The notes beneath the pieces were generated by a model. The model did not search any database. It was not told where the DNA came from and saw only the letters and a program-made list of their open reading frames with translations. The translations under genes and the position numbers were made by a program. From Ruminococcus callidus (GTDB taxonomy: Bacteria; Bacillota; Clostridia; Oscillospirales; Ruminococcaceae), in contig NZ_JAJFCK010000019.1 in the NCBI RefSeq assembly GCF_020709055.1, positions 1-58,602 of the forward strand: 58,602 bases of DNA, in the 5' to 3' direction. Positions 25,755 to 34,306 of this stretch are shown in pieces; position 1 is the stretch's first letter; each line of letters opens with the position of its first letter.

Positions 25755-26585
25755 ATGCTGCGAATTGGAAATCATCTTCCCTCCTCCAAGGGATACCTCG
25801 CCATGGGCAAGCACGCCGTAAAGCTTGGAGCAACCACATTTGCATTTTTCACCCGAAACCCCAGAGGCGGTACTGCCAAGCCCATTGATGAGGCGGATAT
25901 TCAGGCATTCCTCGCCTACGCCAGAGAACACGACATCGACCATCTGGTGGCACACGCCCCCTACACCATGAATCTCTGCTCCGCCAAACCGGACATCCGG
26001 GAATTCGGGCTTGGCATGCTGCAGGACGACATGAAGCGCATGGAGTACACCCCCAACCAGTACTACAACTTCCACCCTGGCAGCCACACTGGACAGGGCG
26101 TGGAAGCCGGTATTGTGCAGATCGCCGATGCACTGAACCAGACGCTCACGCCGGAGCAGCACACCACTGTTCTGCTGGAGACAATGGCGGGCAAGGGCAG
26201 CGAGATCGGACGCTCGTTTGAGGAACTGCGGGAGATTCTGGATCGTGTCACCCTGTCCGAAAAAATGGGCGTTTGTCTGGACACCTGCCACATCTGGGAT
26301 GCCGGATATGACATCGTTTCCGATCTGGACGGCATTCTGACACAGTTTGATCAAGTCATCGGTCTGAACCGCCTGCGTGCGGTTCACCTCAATGACAGCA
26401 TGAACCCCTGCGGTGCCCACAAAGACCGGCACCAGAAGCTGGGACAGGGCTGCATCGGATTGGAGGCGCTGATTCGGGTGGTCAACCATCCGGCACTGAA
26501 AAACCTCCCCTTTATTCTGGAAACGCCCAACGAGGACGAGGGATATGCCGCAGAGATCGCACTGATGCGGGAGCACGCACAATGA
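25755..26585 (+). CDS. nfo: deoxyribonuclease IV (endonuclease IV)
   Basis: A 276-residue AP endonuclease of the Nfo family acting in base excision repair at abasic sites through a three-metal centre. Metal-ligand blocks are visible: VAHAPYTMN, NFHPGSHTGQG, LLETMAGKGSEIG, VCLDTCHIWDAGYD, HLNDSMNPCGAHKDRHQKLGQG and ILETPNED. The ATG at 25755 has AAAGGAG 10 bp upstream; the alternative ATG at 25737 overlaps the preceding stop without a site. The stop overlaps the next gene's start by four bases (ATGA). Confidence 0.95.
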   Translation: MLRIGNHLPSSKGYLAMGKHAVKLGATTFAFFTRNPRGGTAKPIDEADIQAFLAYAREHDIDHLVAHAPYTMNLCSAKPDIREFGLGMLQDDMKRMEYTPNQYYNFHPGSHTGQGVEAGIVQIADALNQTLTPEQHTTVLLETMAGKGSEIGRSFEELREILDRVTLSEKMGVCLDTCHIWDAGYDIVSDLDGILTQFDQVIGLNRLRAVHLNDSMNPCGAHKDRHQKLGQGCIGLEALIRVVNHPALKNLPFILETPNEDEGYAAEIALMREHAQ

Positions 26586-26992
26586 CAGCGGAGGGAAAAC
26601 AGAAGCGCCTGCTGCTTGCCGCAGCGCTGCTCTTGCTGGCGGGAGGCGGCACAGGCGGTTTCTTTCTGGGAAAGGCGCAGACGCTGAAACAACAGCAGCA
26701 GATCATAGATGTGCAGGACTGCACCACCATCTACGGGGAGATCACCCAGATCAGCGGCGATGCCATCACCGTGGATGGGCTGCCGGTCAACGACATCAAC
26801 GGCCGTGGCGCATTCTTTTTCACAGTGTCCCACGATACCCCCATCACATGGCGAAGTACTGCTGTCGCTGCGTCCGCACTCCAGCAGGGCAACACCATCG
26901 CTGTCACTTACACCGGCGAGGTACTGGAATCCAATCCGGCACAGCTCTGCCATGTGGTAAAGCTGGAAGTGCTGGATGATACCATTGGATGA
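26582..26992 (+). CDS. small membrane-anchored protein of unknown function
   Basis: A 136-residue protein with a hydrophobic N-terminal anchor or signal (about 10-28, LLLAAALLLLAGGGTGGFF), then a beta-rich domain of about 85 residues (IYGEITQISGDAITVDGL...FTVSHDTPITW) that looks like an OB-type fold. Family unknown. Translationally coupled to nfo by ATGA. The 12 bases starting inside its stop codon (26991-27002) match the terminal sequence of the dispersed element. Confidence 0.65.
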   Translation: MTAEGKQKRLLLAAALLLLAGGGTGGFFLGKAQTLKQQQQIIDVQDCTTIYGEITQISGDAITVDGLPVNDINGRGAFFFTVSHDTPITWRSTAVAASALQQGNTIAVTYTGEVLESNPAQLCHVVKLEVLDDTIG

Positions 26993-27002
26993 AACAGGCT
27001 CT
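26991..27002. repeat. solo terminal fragment of the dispersed element
   Basis: GAAACAGGCTCT, identical to the right terminus of copy A, followed by TAA as in the other copies. It overlaps the stop codon of the preceding gene. Being short, chance occurrence is possible. Confidence 0.45.
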
Positions 27003-27027
27003 TAAAATAAAAACTGTTTCTTGTCCA

Positions 27028-27056
27028 TTGACAATTCGGTTCAACTATGTTAAACT
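27028..27056 (+). promoter_or_regulatory. probable promoter of the MATE transporter transcript
   Basis: TTGACA (27028-27033), 17 bp, TAAACT (27051-27056). It places transcription start just before the riboswitch-like structure. Confidence 0.5.
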
Positions 27057-27072
27057 GAAGAAAATTAAGTTT

Positions 27073-27156
27073 GTGCCGCCGTTGCCACCGGGTAGCGGGG
27101 AAGGTGCCCGAATGTATCTCGTTAGGTCTTAGTAGAGATGCATTCGGGCATTTTTT
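27073..27156 (+). promoter_or_regulatory. candidate guanidine-IV (mepA motif) riboswitch with terminator
   Basis: Hairpin P1 pairs GTGCC (27073-27077) with GGTGC (27103-27107), then CC/GG, then GTTGCC/GGTAGC with an ACCG loop; an internal loop carries GGGGAA. P2 is a 15-bp terminator stem (27106-27120 with 27135-27149) followed by TTTTTT. P1 and P2 share bases 27106-27107, so they compete. The P2 loop contains AGGT, complementary to the ACC of the P1 loop, allowing a kissing contact. A two-hairpin leader with a terminator before a MATE/MepA transporter is the known setting of guanidine-IV riboswitches. Assignment rests on architecture and context, not a covariance search. Confidence 0.62.
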
Positions 27157-27174
27157 ATGGACCAGGGAGGATTT

Positions 27175-28482
27175 ATGAAACATTCTGCGGTATCCCGCCA
27201 GTTCGCCCAGTACGTTTCCTGCAATGTTCTGGGCATGATCGGACTCTCCTGCTATATTTTAGCAGACACATTCTTTGTCTCCAAGGCAATGGGAAGCCTG
27301 GGGCTTGCTGCCCTGAACTTTGCCATTCCGCTCTACTCCCTCATCAATGCCACCGGTCTGATGCTGGGCGTAGGCGGGGCAACGCAGTACACGCTGGTGC
27401 GCTCCAAGGAGGGCATCCGGCACGCCAACGCCATCTTTACCAATCTTGTTCTGACAGCGCTCTCCATCGGACTGCTCATTTTCTTACTGGGACTGTTTGC
27501 TGCGCCGACTCTGGCGACATGGCTCGGTGCAAACGGCAATGCTCTTTCTATGACAACCTCCTATCTGCGCATTCTCATGCGATTTGCGCCAGCGTTTCTG
27601 CTGAACCAAACCACACTGGCATTTGTCCGCAACGACGGCAGTCCGCACATCGCCATGGCTGCCATGCTCACCGGAAGCTTCGCCAATGTCATCCTCGACT
27701 ATGTTTTCATGTTTCCCATGAAGATGGGCATATCCGGCGCAGCCATTGCCACAGGCTTCTCCCCCATTTTTAGCCTGTTTGTCCTCTCCATCCATTTTTT
27801 CCGGAAACAGCACACCCTGAAGCTGGTGCGCTGCCGAATTCTGTTCCGGCAGATCGGCCGTTCCATGACGCTGGGGCTCTCCTCCTGGATTACAGAGGTT
27901 GCCTCCGGCGCAGTACTGCTGGTGTTCAATCTCATCATTCTGCGCATCACCGGAAACCTTGGCGTGGCAGCCTACGGCATTATCGCCAATATTGCGCTGG
28001 TCGCCGTCGCCATTTTCACTGGAATCGCACAGGGCATCCAGCCGCTGGTCAGCCGGTTCTACAGCACGGGAGAAGCAGATTCGCTGAAAAAGGTGCGCAA
28101 TGCCGCCAATCTTCTGGCGCTGTTTCTGGCAGCGGCATTCTATGCAGTGATCTTTCTCTTCTCTGACCAGGTAATCGCCGTGTTCAATAGTGAGCACAAC
28201 ACAGCACTGATTCCTCTGGCACGGGAGGGACTGCGCCTGTACTTCGTCGGCTTTTTCTTTGCTGGTATCAACATTGTTATGACCGCCTACCTCAGCGCCG
28301 TAGAGCTGCCGAAACAGGGCATGTTCCTTTCCCTGCTCCGTGGCGCAATTCTGCTGGTGCCGCTGGTTCTGATTTTGCCGCAGTTTCTAGAGATGACCGG
28401 CGTATGGCTCTCTTTTCCCCTGTGCGAGCTGCTCACTGCCGGCATGCTGGCGCTCCTGCTCCGCCGCAGCCGAACTGCATAA
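27175..28482 (+). CDS. MATE family efflux transporter (MepA-like)
   Basis: A 435-residue transporter with about 12 membrane helices in two repeated halves (VLGMIGLSCYILADTFFVSKAMG...; second half from about residue 235). It should export cationic compounds using an ion gradient. MepA-like proteins behind guanidine riboswitches are thought to export guanidinium-type compounds. The ATG at 27175 follows AGGGAGG by 5 bp; the in-frame ATG at 27157 sits at the edge of the terminator's T-tract and is rejected. Confidence 0.9.
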   Translation: MKHSAVSRQFAQYVSCNVLGMIGLSCYILADTFFVSKAMGSLGLAALNFAIPLYSLINATGLMLGVGGATQYTLVRSKEGIRHANAIFTNLVLTALSIGLLIFLLGLFAAPTLATWLGANGNALSMTTSYLRILMRFAPAFLLNQTTLAFVRNDGSPHIAMAAMLTGSFANVILDYVFMFPMKMGISGAAIATGFSPIFSLFVLSIHFFRKQHTLKLVRCRILFRQIGRSMTLGLSSWITEVASGAVLLVFNLIILRITGNLGVAAYGIIANIALVAVAIFTGIAQGIQPLVSRFYSTGEADSLKKVRNAANLLALFLAAAFYAVIFLFSDQVIAVFNSEHNTALIPLAREGLRLYFVGFFFAGINIVMTAYLSAVELPKQGMFLSLLRGAILLVPLVLILPQFLEMTGVWLSFPLCELLTAGMLALLLRRSRTA

Positions 28483-28562
28483 CGGCTTTGTGCGCTATCT
28501 TCCGAAATCCCGCAACAATTTGTGATATTTGACAAAGTTCCGCATTTTTTACATCCGCAAGC

Positions 28563-28590
28563 TTGATTTTTGAAAAAGATGTGTTATACT
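28563..28590 (+). promoter_or_regulatory. extended -10 promoter of the Cof-type phosphatase
   Basis: TTGATT (28563-28568), 16 bp, TGTTATACT with -10 box TATACT at 28585-28590. Confidence 0.6.
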
Positions 28591-28611
28591 ATTGCCTAGG
28601 AGGATGATACC

Positions 28612-29433
28612 ATGATTCAACTAATCGCAACGGACATGGACGGAACGCTTTTAAATTCGGAGAAGGCGCTGCCGCCGCAGCTCCCTGCGCTTCTGGAAGA
28701 ACTGTACCGAAGAGATATCACATTCGCCGTGGCAAGCGGCCGCTCGCACATGATGCTCACTTCTCTGTTCGGGGAATTGGCAGAGGAGATGATCTTCATC
28801 TGCGACAATGGCGCCTGCGTCATGCAGCCCCACGAGGCGCCGGTTCTGCATAGTCTTCCCAAGGCTGTTCTGGCGGAGATTCTGACTCAATGTCACAATC
28901 TACCCCACGTCATGCCGGTACTCTGCGGATTCCACCACATCTACTGTCCGGCTGGCATGGAGGATGACCTGATGCAGGAGATCCGGCGGTATTACTGGAA
29001 CATTCAGGAATTGCCCTATGATGCGCTGTTTCAAGTGGAGGAACCCATTCTCAAGGTGGCTGTCTGTGACAAAAACGGACCGGAAACACATACATATCCG
29101 CTCCTGCATCAGATTCTTCAAGAACGCTACGAGCTGCTGGTCTCCGGCGACTGCTGGATGGATGTCATGTGCAAGGGCATTACCAAGGGCACTGCCGTCC
29201 GGCAGCTTCAGGAACAGCTGGGCATCACGGCAGCGGAAACGGCGGTGTTCGGGGACTACGATAACGACATCTCCATGCTGCAATGTGCGGACTACAGCTT
29301 CGCCATGCAGAATGCTCCCGCCCGTGTGCGGGAGTGCGCACGCTATCTGGCACCCTCCAACGAGGACAACGGCGTGGTGCGCCAGATATGCAGTCTTCTG
29401 GGACTGCACTACAGTGCACTTCCCAAAGCATAA
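28612..29433 (+). CDS. Cof-type HAD-IIB hydrolase
   Basis: A 273-residue HAD-superfamily phosphatase. Motif I is TDMDGTLLN (7-15) with nucleophile Asp8 and acid Asp10. Motif II is in FAVASGRSH, motif III is the lysine of CKGITKGTAVRQL, and motif IV is GDYDNDISML. A Cof-type C2 cap lies between. Such enzymes dephosphorylate sugar phosphates or pyridoxal phosphate; the substrate cannot be told. AGGAGGATGATACC precedes the ATG. Confidence 0.9.
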   Translation: MIQLIATDMDGTLLNSEKALPPQLPALLEELYRRDITFAVASGRSHMMLTSLFGELAEEMIFICDNGACVMQPHEAPVLHSLPKAVLAEILTQCHNLPHVMPVLCGFHHIYCPAGMEDDLMQEIRRYYWNIQELPYDALFQVEEPILKVAVCDKNGPETHTYPLLHQILQERYELLVSGDCWMDVMCKGITKGTAVRQLQEQLGITAAETAVFGDYDNDISMLQCADYSFAMQNAPARVRECARYLAPSNEDNGVVRQICSLLGLHYSALPKA

Positions 29434-29466
29434 CACAAATTAACACAAATTTCTAGAAAAAACATC

Positions 29467-29495
29467 TTTACAAAAATATGCGATTATGGTATAAT
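29467..29495 (+). promoter_or_regulatory. sigma-A promoter of nfeD-SPFH
   Basis: TTTACA (29467-29472), 17 bp, TATAAT (29490-29495). Confidence 0.75.
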
Positions 29496-29557
29496 AAAAT
29501 TGTTGCCAAATCACAAAATTCCGGCTGCTGCCGGAGCATCGGAAAGGAGTTCCCGTC

Positions 29558-30028
29558 ATGGAAGCTTGTCTGCCATTCTTGATTTGGGGCGGATTATTTG
29601 TCATTACTGTCATTGCAGAATTCGCCAGCCAGCAGCTCATCAGCATCTGGTTCGCTGCCGGCTCTCTGGCGGCATTCCTTGCCGCATGCTTTGGCGGTTC
29701 TGTGATTCTGCAAACGGTTCTGTTCCTTCTGGTCTCTGTGGTGCTTCTGATTCTCACACGCCCCATTGCGAAAAAGATCTTTTCGTTCGGTGTGAAGAAC
29801 ACCAACATGCAGGAGGTCGGACGAATTGCTGCGGTCATTCAGCCCATCGATACAGTACAGGGAACGGGACGGGTTCGTCTGGACGGTGTAGACTGGATCG
29901 CCATTTCACAGACTGGTGCGCCGATTCCGAACCATGCCAGCGTTCGGGTCATCGCCGTGGACGGAAGCAAACTCATTGTCGCCCCGCTGGAAGATTCCCA
30001 ACCTGCTGCTGCACCCAGCAGTCACTAA
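29558..30028 (+). CDS. NfeD family membrane protein
   Basis: A 156-residue short NfeD protein: three membrane helices (about 5-75) and a C-terminal OB-fold domain (GRIAAVIQPIDTVQGTGRVRLDGVDWIAIS). It lacks the ClpP-like protease domain of long NfeD proteins. Short NfeD proteins partner SPFH/flotillin scaffolds, and such a gene follows after 22 bp, as in B. subtilis yuaF-floT. AAAGGAG lies upstream of the ATG. Confidence 0.88.
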   Translation: MEACLPFLIWGGLFVITVIAEFASQQLISIWFAAGSLAAFLAACFGGSVILQTVLFLLVSVVLLILTRPIAKKIFSFGVKNTNMQEVGRIAAVIQPIDTVQGTGRVRLDGVDWIAISQTGAPIPNHASVRVIAVDGSKLIVAPLEDSQPAAAPSSH

Positions 30029-30050
30029 CTCAAATGAAGGAGACACATTT

Positions 30051-31061
30051 ATGCTGATTGTTTTACTGCTCGTGATTATTTTCATCATTTTGATATTTGT
30101 CACCCGCATCCGCATCGTACCGCAGGCAAATGTCTACGTCGTTGAGCGTCTCGGCGCTTTTTACAAGGCATGGGGTACCGGCATCCATTTTCTGGTGCCG
30201 TTCATTGACCGTGTGGCGAAACGGGTTTCCATCAAGGAACAGGTCGTTGACTTCAAACCGCAGGCCGTAATCACCAAGGATAATGTCACCATGCAGATCG
30301 ACACCGTTGTATTCTTCCAGATCACCAATTCTGTACAGTTTGCATACGGCGTAGAACATCCTATCGCTGCCATCGAAAACCTGACGGCAACCACTCTGCG
30401 AAACATCATCGGCGAGCTGGAGCTGGACGCAACCCTGACCTCCCGTGACCTCATCAACACCCGTATTACCGAAACCCTTGATCTGGCAACCGACCGCTGG
30501 GGCATTAAAGTCATCCGTGTGGAACTGAAGAACATCCTTCCGCCGGCAGAGATTCGGGATGCCATGGAAAAGCAGATGAAGGCAGAGCGGGAAAAGCGTG
30601 AGAAGATTCTCCGTGCACAGGGCGAGCGAGAGTATCAGGTCACTGTTGCACAGGGTGAAAAGGACGCCAAGATCCTCCGTGCCGAGGCAGAAAAGCAGAC
30701 TGCGATCCTCAAGGCTGAAGCTGACAAGGAAGCCGTGATCCTCCGTGGCGAGGCAATCAAGGAGCAGAAGATGCGCATCGCTGTCGGTGAGGCACAGGCA
30801 ATCGAGCTGGTGCAGAAAGCACTGGCAGACAGTCTGGTCAAGCTGAACGAGGCAAACCCCAGCGCATCGGTATTGCAGCTGAAAGCACTGGAAGCATTTG
30901 AAAAGGCAGCAGACGGCAAGGCAACCAAGATCATCATCCCCAGCGAAATCCAGGGGCTTGCCGGTCTGGCAGCCGGCATCAAGGAAGCCGTGATCTCCAG
31001 CGACGATTCGTTCCGTGAGGTTCCGGCACCCAAGGAATCCGCAGCAGCACCGAAAAAATGA
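30051..31061 (+). CDS. SPFH domain protein (stomatin/QmcA-like)
   Basis: A 336-residue membrane scaffold. An N-terminal membrane segment (1-18) is followed by the band-7/SPFH domain (IVPQANVYVVERLGAFYKAWGTGIHFLVPFID...), an Ala/Glu/Lys coiled coil (about 180-265, repeated EAEKQTAILKAEADKEAVILRGEA-type pattern) and a C-terminal segment. Length and layout fit stomatin-type slipins rather than long flotillins. The ATG at 30051 has AAGGAG; the longer frame to 29916 overlaps nfeD. Acts with NfeD in membrane microdomain organisation or protein quality control (family knowledge). Confidence 0.92.
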   Translation: MLIVLLLVIIFIILIFVTRIRIVPQANVYVVERLGAFYKAWGTGIHFLVPFIDRVAKRVSIKEQVVDFKPQAVITKDNVTMQIDTVVFFQITNSVQFAYGVEHPIAAIENLTATTLRNIIGELELDATLTSRDLINTRITETLDLATDRWGIKVIRVELKNILPPAEIRDAMEKQMKAEREKREKILRAQGEREYQVTVAQGEKDAKILRAEAEKQTAILKAEADKEAVILRGEAIKEQKMRIAVGEAQAIELVQKALADSLVKLNEANPSASVLQLKALEAFEKAADGKATKIIIPSEIQGLAGLAAGIKEAVISSDDSFREVPAPKESAAAPKK

Positions 31062-31104
31062 CCGGCGCTGACCGATTTCTGCCAAAACAAAATGTAGATA
31101 AACA

Positions 31105-31129
31105 GGGCGGCGAAATGCCGTCCTTTTTT
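31105..31129 (+). terminator. terminator of nfeD-SPFH
   Basis: GGGCGGC, GAAAT loop, GCCGTCC, then TTTTTT. Confidence 0.75.
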
Positions 31130-31179
31130 GTGAAAAAAAACGATTTTTTTCAAAACTTTGCGGCTTTCCCCACTGCGGC

Positions 31180-31209
31180 TTGCAATCCTGCCGAAAGATG
31201 TTGTATAAT
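31180..31209 (+). promoter_or_regulatory. promoter of the acylation cluster
   Basis: TTGCAA (31180-31185), 18 bp, TATAAT (31204-31209) with a TG extension. Start of the first gene is 30 bp downstream. Confidence 0.65.
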
Positions 31210-31239
31210 GATACTATTCTACCAAAGGACGTGAATTGA

Positions 31240-32646
31240 TTGATATTTTCCAGATTATTCTTTCTGTATCTCTTCTTTCCCATTTGTTTCTTATGCTATT
31301 TTGCCACCAAGAAAAACGCTTACCGCAACACAGTGCTGATCGTCTTTTCCCTGCTGTTTTATGCGTGGGGCGAGCCGTCTTTCCTGTGGCTGCTGGTACT
31401 CAGCGCACTGGTCAACTACCTCTTCGGCAGGCTGCTGGAACGCTTCCGTGACAAGGTCGCCGGAAAGCTGTTTCTGGCGCTGGCGCTGATTCTCAATCTT
31501 GGCGTACTCATCGGATTCAAGTACACGGGATTTGTGCTGGAAAACATCAACGCCGCCTTTTCCCTCTCCATTCCCATTCCGGATCTGCCGCTGCCGCTGG
31601 GCATCAGCTTTTATACATTTCGAATCGTATCCTACCTCATCGACTGCTCCTGGGGCAAGGTGCGTGCAGAGCGCAATTTCTTTTCGTTCCTGCTCTATGT
31701 GTCCCTGTTCCCTATCACAGTTTCCGGCCCGATCGTGCGCTATGAAACCATCCAAAAGGAACTCCACGGCAGAACCGTCACTGCAAACGACCTCAGCGAC
31801 GGACTGGGACGCATTGCTGCGGGACTTGGTAAAAAGGTCATTCTCGCCGACAACCTGGGCGTGATCGTGGAACAGTTCCTGGGAAACAACATCGCCTCTC
31901 AGACTACCCTCGGCACATGGTACGGCGTAGTGCTCTATGCCCTGCAAATGTATTTCGATTTCTCCGGCTATTCTGACATGGCGATCGGTATCTCCCGCAT
32001 CTTCGGCTTCCATCTGGAGGAAAACTTCCGTCATCCGTTCCTGTGCAGGGACATCACAGAATTCTGGCAGCGCTGGCATATCTCTCTGGGAACATTCTTC
32101 CGTGACTATCTGCTGTATGTGCCGATTTTCGGCAAACGGCGCAAGTTCGGCGGACTCTTTCTGGTTTGGTTCTGCACGGGACTCTGGCACGGTGCCAGCT
32201 GGAACTACATCATCTGGGGACTGTACTACGGCGTTTTCATTTTCATTGAAACCTGTATCGGCAAGAAACGCATGAAGAAAATTCCAGCAGTGATTCGCCA
32301 TGTGCTGAACAAGCTAATTATTGTCATCGGATTCGGCATCTTCTACTGCACCGGCAGTATCTCCCGTCTGGGCAGCCTGTTCCTCGCTATGGCGGGACAA
32401 AACGGAAAGGGACTGTTTGACGCTGTGCTGCTCACTTCAGTGCAGAACAATCTGTTCCTGCTGATCGGAGCGCTCCTCTGCTGCTTCCCACTGCTGGAGC
32501 TTCCGAAACGCTGGATGGCGAAAAGCTCCGGTGCCAATCTGGTGCTCTCCGTCTGCGGAACAGTGCTTGCAGCAGCACTGCTGGTCATCAGCAGCATTCT
32601 GCTGGTGGACTCTACCAACACGCCGTTCTTGTACACAAAATTTTAA
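31240..32646 (+). CDS. MBOAT family O-acyltransferase (AlgI/DltB-like)
   Basis: A 468-residue polytopic membrane protein with about 11 helices. It has the MBOAT signatures PLGISFYTFRIVSYLID (about 123-139), YFDFSGYSDMAIGISRIFGF, FRHPFLCRDITEFWQRWHISLGTFFRDYLYI-type block and the catalytic histidine in CTGLWHGASWNYIIWG. Such enzymes move acyl groups across the membrane to surface glycans (AlgI) or teichoic acids (DltB). Start is TTG at 31240 after AAAGGAC. First gene of a four-gene unit with DHHW, FkbH-like and ACP genes, implying an ACP-borne donor. Confidence 0.92.
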   Translation: MIFSRLFFLYLFFPICFLCYFATKKNAYRNTVLIVFSLLFYAWGEPSFLWLLVLSALVNYLFGRLLERFRDKVAGKLFLALALILNLGVLIGFKYTGFVLENINAAFSLSIPIPDLPLPLGISFYTFRIVSYLIDCSWGKVRAERNFFSFLLYVSLFPITVSGPIVRYETIQKELHGRTVTANDLSDGLGRIAAGLGKKVILADNLGVIVEQFLGNNIASQTTLGTWYGVVLYALQMYFDFSGYSDMAIGISRIFGFHLEENFRHPFLCRDITEFWQRWHISLGTFFRDYLLYVPIFGKRRKFGGLFLVWFCTGLWHGASWNYIIWGLYYGVFIFIETCIGKKRMKKIPAVIRHVLNKLIIVIGFGIFYCTGSISRLGSLFLAMAGQNGKGLFDAVLLTSVQNNLFLLIGALLCCFPLLELPKRWMAKSSGANLVLSVCGTVLAAALLVISSILLVDSTNTPFLYTKF

Positions 32647-32664
32647 GGAAAGGAGTTGCCTGCA

Positions 32665-34293
32665 ATGGAGAAAACACAACAGCCGCAGAAGCCCTCAGAA
32701 TCCGCAGAATCTGCGGATCTGGATGCTGCACTGGAGGAGAAATTTCAGCAGGTGGAAGAGGATCTGGATCACTTCCGTACCCTGAATGATACGCCCATAG
32801 CGGATGCCAAGCCTGCTGCGTCGAAAGAACCCGCAGAAGAGGCTCCGGCGGAAGAACCTGCGGTGGTGCCGGAAGAAGCACCCTCTGCTGTTCCGGCACA
32901 GAAAAAAACACCGGAACAGGAGCGTGAAACGGCACGAGAGCGCAAGGCACGCTACAAGCAGCGCCGGCAGATGCTCATTACCACACGCATTGGGGCAGTC
33001 CTGCGCACATTCACGCTGAGCGCCATTCTCCTGGGCGGTTCGATTTTCCTGCTGGTCGGTGCACGTCCCACGGAATCCGCCGAGGAAAACCGGAAGCTTG
33101 CGGAATTCCCCGCATTTTCCAAGGATGCGCTGCTGAACGGCTCCTATACCGCCGATCTTATGAACTATTACGAGGACACCGTTCCCGGCAGAAGCACGTT
33201 CAAACGGCTCATCAGTACCATGGAGAGCTACGCCGGATTACAGGGCGAGGAGGATGTCAAGTTCTACGGCGACATCACCCAGCTGAAAAATGCCAAGACG
33301 ACCACAGCCCCCGCAGAAGATTCCGAACTCGTCAGCAGCGAAACCCTGATCTCTTCTGTTACAGAGAAATCTACCACAACCACTGTCACCACCGAGCCGG
33401 AGGCCGACCCTGTGGAGATCGGTGACGGCATTGTGCTGGTGGACAAGCGTGCCATCAGTGTCTACGGCGGAAGCTTCACTCGTGGCGAAGCATATGCTGC
33501 CACACTGAACGCCTACCACAAAGAACTGGGAAGCGCTGTCAACGTGTACTCGCTGGTCGCACCCACGGCGGTTTCGTTCTATCTGCCGTCGTCCTACGCC
33601 TCCTATACCGCCAGCGAATGGGACAACATCCAGCACATCAACGAAAATCTGGACGGTGTCATCCCTGTCGATGCCTACAGCGCTCTGGAAAAGCACACGG
33701 ACGAGAACATCTACGCCCGCACCGATCACCACTGGCTGCCGCTAGGGGCATTCTATGCGGCACAGGCGTTTGCGGACACGGCAGACCTCTCATTCCCGCC
33801 GCTCTCCGCCTATCAGAGAACCACCCTCTCCGGCTATCTTGGCAGCATGTACACGTTCACCAAGAGCGCTGTTCTGCGGGACAATCCGGAGGACTTCACC
33901 TATTATACGCCGAAGAATAAGTTCACAACTCAATATTATGATACGGACTTCACCAACGAGGCGGACGGCGACCTGATGATCTCGCTGGACAATGTGGAAC
34001 CGGTCAGCTGGTATCTGGTGTTTATGGGCGGCGACGAGAAAATCACCCACGTCAAGACGGACTGCAACAATGCCCGCACGCTGGTCATCGTCAAGGACAG
34101 CTACGGCAACGCCCTTGTTCCCTATCTCACCCAGTCTTTTGAGGACATCTACGTCATCGACATGCGCTATTTTGACATCAATGCCGTTTCCTTTATGAAA
34201 CAGGTCGGCGCAACCGATGTGCTGTTCGCCATGAATACGTTCAGCGCCACCGGTGCAAACAGCGAGTGTCTGGAAACCATTCGCACACAATGA
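32665..34293 (+). CDS. DHHW family protein (AlgX/AlgJ-like)
   Basis: A 542-residue protein: an acidic, Pro/Ala-rich cytoplasmic N-terminus (1-110), one membrane helix (about 113-133, TFTLSAILLGGSIFLLVGA), then an extracytoplasmic SGNH-like domain with the eponymous D354-H355-H356-W357 motif (TDHHWLPLGAFYAAQAF) and a later VKDSYGNALVPYL block containing a serine. DHHW proteins accompany MBOAT enzymes and are thought to complete acyl transfer outside the cell. A Thr-rich insertion lies near residues 210-255. The ATG at 32665 is chosen over the TTG at 32656; AAAGGAG lies upstream. Confidence 0.88.
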   Translation: MEKTQQPQKPSESAESADLDAALEEKFQQVEEDLDHFRTLNDTPIADAKPAASKEPAEEAPAEEPAVVPEEAPSAVPAQKKTPEQERETARERKARYKQRRQMLITTRIGAVLRTFTLSAILLGGSIFLLVGARPTESAEENRKLAEFPAFSKDALLNGSYTADLMNYYEDTVPGRSTFKRLISTMESYAGLQGEEDVKFYGDITQLKNAKTTTAPAEDSELVSSETLISSVTEKSTTTTVTTEPEADPVEIGDGIVLVDKRAISVYGGSFTRGEAYAATLNAYHKELGSAVNVYSLVAPTAVSFYLPSSYASYTASEWDNIQHINENLDGVIPVDAYSALEKHTDENIYARTDHHWLPLGAFYAAQAFADTADLSFPPLSAYQRTTLSGYLGSMYTFTKSAVLRDNPEDFTYYTPKNKFTTQYYDTDFTNEADGDLMISLDNVEPVSWYLVFMGGDEKITHVKTDCNNARTLVIVKDSYGNALVPYLTQSFEDIYVIDMRYFDINAVSFMKQVGATDVLFAMNTFSATGANSECLETIRTQ

Positions 34294-34306
34294 GGAGCAT
34301 ATTTCC

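Noticed and set aside
27157..27174. Upstream ATG for the MATE transporter
   Set aside because: It lies at the T-tract of the terminator and before the AGGGAGG ribosome-binding site.
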